From positions 62,001 to 126,000 of the forward strand of contig NZ_NSFV01000010.1 of the NCBI RefSeq assembly GCF_002295115.1: a stretch of 64,000 bases of DNA. Direction: 5' to 3'. Below are positions 59,041 to 64,000 of the stretch, piece after piece. The notes beneath the pieces were generated by a model. That model was not told the DNA's origin, did not search any database, and saw only the letters and a list, made by a program, of their open reading frames with translations. Each line of letters starts with the position of its first letter. Position 1 is the first letter of the stretch. Made by a program: the position numbers and the translations under genes. The stretch comes from Mesorhizobium sp. WSM4311. Its GTDB lineage: Bacteria; Pseudomonadota; Alphaproteobacteria; Rhizobiales; Rhizobiaceae.

Positions 59041-59053
59041 AGCAAAATGCTAT
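59039..59053. promoter_or_regulatory. LysR-type binding box (T-N11-A)
   Basis: ATAGCA-AAA-TGCTAT is a perfect 6+3+6 inverted repeat containing T-N11-A (59040 to 59052). It overlaps the first codon of the LysR gene and lies 81 bp upstream of the dioxygenase ATG, the classical arrangement for a LysR-regulated divergent promoter. Confidence 0.75.
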
Positions 59054-59133
59054 ACAAGGGGCGCGACATCTCATCAAGCATCGCGTCGGGCCGTGTTATC
59101 CCGTTTGGCAAGGGGAAGGGAGGCCCCGGCGAA

Positions 59134-60039
59134 ATGGACGGCCAGCACGACCCCCAGAGGGATGAATTTCCCAAGGCGATCTCGACGCAGGCCGAAGAAT
59201 TCGCGCGGCGCCTGGCGGCGATGGGCCAGTCCCGCCTGGCGGCGGCGGCGCAGGCGGCCGTGGATGGGTTGCACGCGCTGATAGTGGAGTTGCGGCCTTC
59301 CGGCGAGGAATTCCGGCTGGCGATCGATTTCCTGACCGAGGTAGGCCATTACGCCGATGCGCGGCGCCAGGAATGGGTGCTGTTCGCCGATGTGCTGGGC
59401 GTGTCCTCGCTGATCGAGGATCAAAACAGCCCGCGCCCCGCCGGGGCGACCCCCAACACCCTGGCCGGACCTTTCTACCGGGCCGATGTGCCGGAAATGC
59501 CGATCGGCGGGAACATTTCGCGCGACCACAAGGGCGAGCCGCTGGAGGTTACAGGGCGGATCGTGGCGCTCGGCGGCGCGGGGATCGGCGATGCTATGGT
59601 CGAGATCTGGCAGGCCAATGCCGAGGGCCTGTACGAGAACCAGGAACCGGACAGACAACCGGAATTCAACCTGCGCGGACGCTTCCGTGCCGATCCGCAG
59701 GGGCGGTTCCGCTTCATGACGGTCAAGCCGAAGGGCTACACGCTGCCGGCGGACGGCCCTGTCGGTCAATTGATGTCCGCGCTCGGTCTTGGCCTCGAGC
59801 GGCCGGCACACATCCATTTTCGCGTTTCGGCACCGGGCTTCGAAACGCTGACGACCCACATCTTCGACCGGTCGGACCCCGCGATCGGCCGGGATGCCAT
59901 TTTCGGGGTCAAACCCGAACTCATGGCCGAGTTCCGCGCGCTGCCGCCCCATGGAGGAAAGCGGAAGCACGCACTCGACCTCAATCTCGTGCTCTGCCCG
60001 CAGCGGCCGGGCGAAACCGAAACCTCTGGGAGGAGATGA
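59134..60039 (+). CDS. Intradiol ring-cleavage dioxygenase, hydroxyquinol 1,2-dioxygenase type
   Basis: The 301-residue protein is a catechol-type intradiol dioxygenase. The N-terminal helical domain (about 1-95) is followed by the catalytic domain with GPFYRADVP (Tyr iron ligand), KPKGYTLPADGP (second Tyr) and RPAHIHFRVSAPG (both His ligands), which bind Fe(III). The presence of maleylacetate reductase downstream suggests hydroxyquinol as substrate, giving maleylacetate; catechol or a methyl derivative is possible. Start chosen at ATG 59134 after GGGAAGGGAGG. It is the first gene of the operon and overlaps nothing. Confidence 0.85.
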   Translation: MDGQHDPQRDEFPKAISTQAEEFARRLAAMGQSRLAAAAQAAVDGLHALIVELRPSGEEFRLAIDFLTEVGHYADARRQEWVLFADVLGVSSLIEDQNSPRPAGATPNTLAGPFYRADVPEMPIGGNISRDHKGEPLEVTGRIVALGGAGIGDAMVEIWQANAEGLYENQEPDRQPEFNLRGRFRADPQGRFRFMTVKPKGYTLPADGPVGQLMSALGLGLERPAHIHFRVSAPGFETLTTHIFDRSDPAIGRDAIFGVKPELMAEFRALPPHGGKRKHALDLNLVLCPQRPGETETSGRR

Positions 60040-60042
60040 CCG

Positions 60043-61002
60043 ATGGCCCGTGTCAGCGGCTACCACCATCTGACGCTGTCGACTGATGGCGCTCAGGAAG
60101 ATTTTGATTTCTATACCAAGGCACTCGGCCTGCATTCGGTGAAGCGCACCGTGCTGTTCGACGGCGTCATCCCGGTCTATCACCTCTATTACGGCTCGCC
60201 CGACGGCGATGCTTCGACGATCATCACCACTTTCCCGTTCCGTAAGCCGGGCGTCTATGGCCGCCGCGGCACCAACCAGTCGCGCACCATCATGCAATCC
60301 ATCCCCAAGGGGGCGGCGGATTTCTGGGTGGACCGGCTGAACGCGCGCGGCATCAAGGCCACCAAGATCACACGCTTTGGCGCCGACCGCGTGGCTTTGG
60401 CGCATCCCTGCGGCATCTCGCATGAGCTGGTGGAAAGCGACAGCGATCCGCGCGCGCCCATCACCAGCGAGGCGCAGGGCATCGGCAAGGCCCACGGCAT
60501 CAAGGGCATCTACGGCGCCGTCGTGGCGGTGATGGATCGCACCGCGATGGACGATTTCCTGACCGTCGCATTGCCGCTGGAGAAGGAGGCGGACAATCAC
60601 GAGGGACTGGTGTTCCGCGTGCCGGACGCGACCGGCGTCAATCAGCGGGTCGAGGTGATCGTCGATCGCGACAGCGCGCAAGGCACCTGGACGCTGGCGG
60701 GCGGGACGATCCACCACCTCGCCCTCAACACGGGCGACGAAGAGAACCAGTTGAAGTTGCGCGCTCATATCGAGGGCCTCGGCTTCACCGATATCTCGGA
60801 GCAGAAGGACCGCAATTACTTCAAGTCGTGCTATGTCCGCTCGCCCGGCGGCGCGCTGTTCGAACTCGCCTGGACCACGCCGGAAGGCTGGGCCAAGGAC
60901 GAACCCCCGGGCCAGATCGGCAAGACGCTGGTCTTCCCGCCATGGTTCAAGGACCGCGAGAGCGAATTGCAGGCCGGTCTGGAACAGGCGGATTTCGCGT
61001 GA
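60043..61002 (+). CDS. VOC-family ring-cleaving dioxygenase, MhqO-like
   Basis: The 319-residue protein has two VOC (glyoxalase/extradiol) modules: GYHHLTLSTDGAQEDFDFYT at the start (metal-binding His), then IKGIYGAVVAVMD and IHHLALNTGDEENQLKLR, with FELAWTTPEGWAKDE at the end. It matches the MhqO/LinE-like class that cleaves hydroquinone-type rings using Fe(II). It follows the intradiol dioxygenase by 3 bp and overlaps the hydrolase by 4 bp. Together with the MhqD-like hydrolase it resembles the quinone-detoxification pair of Bacillus. Confidence 0.85.
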   Translation: MARVSGYHHLTLSTDGAQEDFDFYTKALGLHSVKRTVLFDGVIPVYHLYYGSPDGDASTIITTFPFRKPGVYGRRGTNQSRTIMQSIPKGAADFWVDRLNARGIKATKITRFGADRVALAHPCGISHELVESDSDPRAPITSEAQGIGKAHGIKGIYGAVVAVMDRTAMDDFLTVALPLEKEADNHEGLVFRVPDATGVNQRVEVIVDRDSAQGTWTLAGGTIHHLALNTGDEENQLKLRAHIEGLGFTDISEQKDRNYFKSCYVRSPGGALFELAWTTPEGWAKDEPPGQIGKTLVFPPWFKDRESELQAGLEQADFA

Positions 61003-61658
61003 GTTCAGGCAGCGGTCCACTCCGGCTCGGGCCAAAGGGCGCGCAAGCGAAGGCGATCTGCGTCTTCGTTCACGGCCGCGGCCAATCGCCGGAGGAGATG
61101 CAGTCGCATGTGCTGTCGCGGCTTTCCGCGCCGGCCGTGGCATTCATCCTGCCGCGCGCGCCGCTCGGCGTATGGTGGGAGGCGCGCGCCGTCGACCCGT
61201 TGACGCCGGTCGCCCGCGCGCACCTTTCCGACGCGCTCGACCATTTGGCGGCCGCTGTGGTGGCGGCGCGGGCGGAATTGCCCGGACTGCCGCTGCTTCT
61301 GGCGGGCTTCTCGCAAGGAGCATGCCTGTCGATCGAATATCTCTGCGCCGGGCTGCCGCCGCCGGACGCGCTTGCCGCCTTCACGGGCTGTCGCGTCGGT
61401 GTGCCGGCGGACGGGCGCTCCGAAGCCGTGCCGGCCGGCGTGCCGGTCTATCTTTCCGGCAGCGATTCCGATCCCTGGATTCCGGTCTCGGCCTTTGCCG
61501 ATACGGCGCAGTCGCTGGGCCGCAGTGGTGCGAGCCTGCGGGCCGATCTGTTTCCCGGCCGGAGCCATGAGGTTTCGGACGCCGAGATTGCAATGCTGGG
61601 CACCATCATCGCCGACCTGGAGGCCGGCCGGGGTGCGCGCATGGGAGCGGCGCGATGA
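60999..61658 (+). CDS. Alpha/beta hydrolase, MhqD-like carboxylesterase
   Basis: The 219-residue protein is a carboxylesterase/phospholipase-type alpha/beta hydrolase: CVFVHGRGQ oxyanion loop, LLLAGFSQGACLSI with nucleophile Ser in GFSQG, an Asp in SGSDSDPWIP, and the catalytic His in FPGRSHEVSD. It starts with GTG overlapping the VOC gene's TGA (GTGA) and ends overlapping the reductase by 4 bp. The order VOC dioxygenase then hydrolase mirrors MhqO-MhqD; its role may be to cleave the ring-opened product or an ester of it. Confidence 0.83.
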   Translation: MSSGSGPLRLGPKGAQAKAICVFVHGRGQSPEEMQSHVLSRLSAPAVAFILPRAPLGVWWEARAVDPLTPVARAHLSDALDHLAAAVVAARAELPGLPLLLAGFSQGACLSIEYLCAGLPPPDALAAFTGCRVGVPADGRSEAVPAGVPVYLSGSDSDPWIPVSAFADTAQSLGRSGASLRADLFPGRSHEVSDAEIAMLGTIIADLEAGRGARMGAAR

Positions 61659-62719
61659 TGGACAGTTTCACCTTTCCCGGGCTCACGACGCGGGTGATCT
61701 TCGGTGCCGGCACGATGGCCCGCGCCGAGGAGGAGGTGCGGCGGCTCGGCCATGACAAGGCGCTGGTGCTGTCGACGCCACATCAGAAGGCCGATGCGGA
61801 CAAGCTGGCTCAAAGCCTTGGCGGCCTCGCCGCCGGGGTCTTTGCCGGCGCGGTCATGCATACCCCGGTCGAGGTCACGGAAAAGGCCGTCGACGCCTTC
61901 CGCGCCAGCGGCGCCACAGTGGTCGTCAGCCTCGGCGGCGGCTCGACCACAGGGCTCGGCAAGGCCATCGCCGTGCGCACCGGCGCCGATCAGGTGGTGA
62001 TCCCGACCACCTATGCCGGCTCGGAAATGACCGACATCCTCGGCGAGACGGCGGCCGGCGAAAAGACCACGCGCCGCTCGCCGGACATCCGTCCCGAGAC
62101 GGTGATCTACGACGTCGATCTGACACTGAGCCTTCCGGTTGGCCTCACCGTCACTTCGGCGATGAATGCGATCGCCCACGCCATGGAGGCCTTCTACGCC
62201 CCCGACCGCAACCCGGTGATCGTGCTGATGTGCAGGGATGCCATGGCTGCGTTCCGGGACGGCATTCCGCGGCTGATCGACAATCCGCAGGAGCGCGCGG
62301 CGCGGACGCAGGCGCTGTACGCGGCCTGGTGCTGCTCGACCGCGCTCGGCTATGTCTCGATGGCGCTGCATCACAAGCTGGCGCATGTCTTCGGCGGCTC
62401 GTTCGACACGCCGCATGCCGAAACCCACGCCATCCTGCTGCCCTACACGACCGCCTTCAACGAAGCGGCGGTGCCAGATCTGCTGCGGCCGATGGCCGAA
62501 GCCTTCGGTGGTGGCTCGGCGGGCGGCGGGCTCTGGGATTTCGCACGCTCCGTCGGCTCTCCGCTGAGCCTGAAGGAGATCGGCATCAGGCAAGCCGATC
62601 TCGACCGCGCGGCGGCGATCGCGGTGAGGAACGCCTATGCGAATCCGAGGCCAATCGACTTGGGGTCGATAAGGGAACTCCTCCAGGCGGCGTTTGAGGG
62701 ACGCCGTCCAGGGGGCTGA
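61655..62719 (+). CDS. Maleylacetate reductase
   Basis: The 354-residue protein belongs to the iron-type alcohol dehydrogenase family, with SLGGGSTTGLGKAIA (dinucleotide loop), IPTTYAGSEMTDI, and His ligands in NAIAHAMEAFYAP and HHKLAHVFGGSFDTPHAETHA. It matches maleylacetate reductases, which reduce maleylacetate to 3-oxoadipate with NAD(P)H, the last step before the beta-ketoadipate route. Its presence identifies the upstream dioxygenase as hydroxyquinol- or chlorocatechol-like. It overlaps the hydrolase gene by 4 bp and is followed after 26 bp by the ABC-transporter binding protein. Confidence 0.9.
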   Translation: MMDSFTFPGLTTRVIFGAGTMARAEEEVRRLGHDKALVLSTPHQKADADKLAQSLGGLAAGVFAGAVMHTPVEVTEKAVDAFRASGATVVVSLGGGSTTGLGKAIAVRTGADQVVIPTTYAGSEMTDILGETAAGEKTTRRSPDIRPETVIYDVDLTLSLPVGLTVTSAMNAIAHAMEAFYAPDRNPVIVLMCRDAMAAFRDGIPRLIDNPQERAARTQALYAAWCCSTALGYVSMALHHKLAHVFGGSFDTPHAETHAILLPYTTAFNEAAVPDLLRPMAEAFGGGSAGGGLWDFARSVGSPLSLKEIGIRQADLDRAAAIAVRNAYANPRPIDLGSIRELLQAAFEGRRPGG

Positions 62720-62745
62720 CAAGAGGCAAGAGGGAGGAAGAGCAG

Positions 62746-64000
62746 ATGATTACAAGACGGAGCTTACTGAAAGCGTCGGCGGCGACAGGTCTTGCGCTCG
62801 CCGGTTCTCGGCTGGCGACGCCGGCGCTCGCGCAGGGCGCCAAGATTCGCCTGGGCTATGTTTCGCCGCAGACGGGGCCGCTCGCCGGCTTCGCCGAAAG
62901 CGATGCGTACAACATCAAGGCTTTCCTCGCATCCGAGGCGGGCAAGAATTTCGACGTCATCGTCAAGGACAGCCAGTCGAACCCCAATCGCGCCGCCGAG
63001 GTGGCGAAGAGCCTGATCGTCGACGACGAGATCAACCTGATGCTGGTCGGCTCGACGCCCGAGAACACCAACCCTGTCGCCACCACCTGCGAGGCGGAGG
63101 GCGCGCCGGTCATCTCGACCATGGCGCCGTGGCAGCCCTGGTTCATTGGCCAACAGGGCAATCCGGCCGATCCGTCGTCGTGGAAGCCTTTCAAGTTCGC
63201 CTATCATTATTTCTGGGGCCTCGAAGACATCATCGCCGTCTACACGGGCATGTGGAAGCAGCTTTCCTCCAACGGCAAGGTGGGCGGGCTGTTCCCCAAC
63301 GATGCCGACGGCAATGCCTGGGGCGACCCCAAGAACGGGCTGAAGCCCGGCCTCGATGCCGCAGGCTTCAGCCTCAGCGATCCCGGCCGCTATCAGAACC
63401 TCTCGGACGATTTCACCGCGCAGGTCAACGCCTTCAAGGCGGCGAATGCCGAGATCGTCACCGGCGTGGTCATTCCGCCCGACTTCACCACTTTCTGGAA
63501 CCAGGCCCGCCAGCAAGGCTTCAAGCCCAAGGCGGTGACGGTGGCCAAGGCGATCCTCTTCCCGCAATCGGTCGAGACGCTCGGCGACGCCGGCCACAAC
63601 CTCTCGTCCGAGGTGTGGTGGTCGGCCTCGCATCCGTTCAAGTCGTCGGTGACGGGTCAGAGTTCAGCGGACCTGGCGGCGGATTTCACCGCCAAGACCG
63701 GGCGCCCGTGGACCCAGCCGATCGGCTTCGTCCATTCGCTGTTCGAGGTGGCGGCCAATGTCATGGGCCGCGTTTCGGATCCGACGAATGCCGAGGCGAT
63801 CGCGGCGGCGATCGCGGCCACCGACATGACGACCGTGGTCGGCAAGGTGGCCTGGAGCGGCGCAGGACTGCCGCCTTTCGCCGCGAAGAACGTCTGCAAG
63901 ACGCCGCTCGTCGGCGGCCAGTGGCGCAAGAAGGCAAGCGGCGGCTTCGATCTGGTGATCGTCGAAAACGCCACCGCGCCGGAGATCCCCGCCGCGGGCA
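62746..64000 (+). CDS. Periplasmic substrate-binding protein of a branched-chain-amino-acid-type ABC transporter (C-terminus outside the window)
   Basis: Only the first 418 codons are visible. The N-terminus MITRRSLLKASAATG carries a twin-arginine-type signal peptide (cleavage near LAQG). The body is a LivJ-like type I binding protein: KIRLGYVSPQTGPLAGFAES, the VKDSQSNPNRAAEVAKSL segment and a late IVENATAPEIP. Such proteins capture amino acids, amides or aromatic acids. In this operon, after maleylacetate reductase, import of the aromatic substrate is likely. A good GAGGGAGGAAG precedes the ATG. Permease and ATPase genes would lie beyond the window. Confidence 0.88.
   Translation, partial: MITRRSLLKASAATGLALAGSRLATPALAQGAKIRLGYVSPQTGPLAGFAESDAYNIKAFLASEAGKNFDVIVKDSQSNPNRAAEVAKSLIVDDEINLMLVGSTPENTNPVATTCEAEGAPVISTMAPWQPWFIGQQGNPADPSSWKPFKFAYHYFWGLEDIIAVYTGMWKQLSSNGKVGGLFPNDADGNAWGDPKNGLKPGLDAAGFSLSDPGRYQNLSDDFTAQVNAFKAANAEIVTGVVIPPDFTTFWNQARQQGFKPKAVTVAKAILFPQSVETLGDAGHNLSSEVWWSASHPFKSSVTGQSSADLAADFTAKTGRPWTQPIGFVHSLFEVAANVMGRVSDPTNAEAIAAAIAATDMTTVVGKVAWSGAGLPPFAAKNVCKTPLVGGQWRKKASGGFDLVIVENATAPEIPAAG

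Noticed and set aside
59074..61143. Long minus-strand frame opposite the dioxygenase genes
   Set aside because: It is antisense to three clearly recognised enzymes and its translation is rich in Arg/Ala/Gly without motifs.

Overview
High-GC DNA in compact operons, with rhizobial-type families (DUF1036, an Imp-like type VI secretion locus), points to an alphaproteobacterium of the order Hyphomicrobiales, probably Mesorhizobium or a close relative. This assignment is inferred from gene content and composition; no rRNA gene is present. About 50 protein genes are supported. I found no tRNA, rRNA, CRISPR array, integrase or insertion sequence.

Region 1 (1-6503) is a cell-envelope set: the start of an L,D-transpeptidase-like gene, a conserved hypothetical, a small lipoprotein whose tail looks frameshifted, and two pairs that each combine an exported caspase-fold protease with an OmpA-domain protein (1451-3797 and 4554-6503).

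Region 2 (6806-46465) is a complete type VI secretion system (T6SS). A minus-strand operon runs tssA-tssB-tssC-hcp-tssE-tssF-tssG-fha-tssJ-tssK-tssL-tssM-tagF and then into an effector module (DUF2169 adaptor, a ketosynthase-fold protein without its catalytic residues, a DUF4150/PAAR-like nuclease toxin, and a putative immunity protein). clpV is divergent from tssA. vgrG, a DUF6484 gene and a small unknown gene lie on the plus strand, convergent with the effector module. A second minus-strand group holds another FHA protein, another TssL, another TssM, a PP2C phosphatase, a Ser/Thr kinase, a DUF1036 protein and a membrane-anchored M23 peptidase/lytic-transglycosylase fusion. The membrane-complex genes tssL and tssM and the FHA gene are therefore present twice, while every other core gene is single. 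GC content falls sharply inside the 3' end of vgrG and stays low through the toxin/immunity genes, as expected for an exchanged effector cassette.

Region 3 (46622-55748) is a catabolic island: two short-chain dehydrogenases, a class III PLP enzyme beside an APH-fold kinase, an APC-family permease, an isochorismatase-like hydrolase, and a B12-dependent diol/glycerol dehydratase with fused large and medium subunits plus a separate small subunit. A perfect palindrome lies in its central divergent promoter region. The kinase/PLP pairing suggests amino-alcohol breakdown, but the substrate is not established.

Region 4 (56045-64000) has two glycosyltransferases, then a LysR regulator divergent from an aromatic-ring catabolic operon: an intradiol (hydroxyquinol-type) dioxygenase, an MhqO-like VOC dioxygenase, an MhqD-like hydrolase, maleylacetate reductase, and the substrate-binding protein of a branched-chain-amino-acid-type ABC transporter that runs off the window. 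A perfect LysR-type box overlaps the regulator's start codon.
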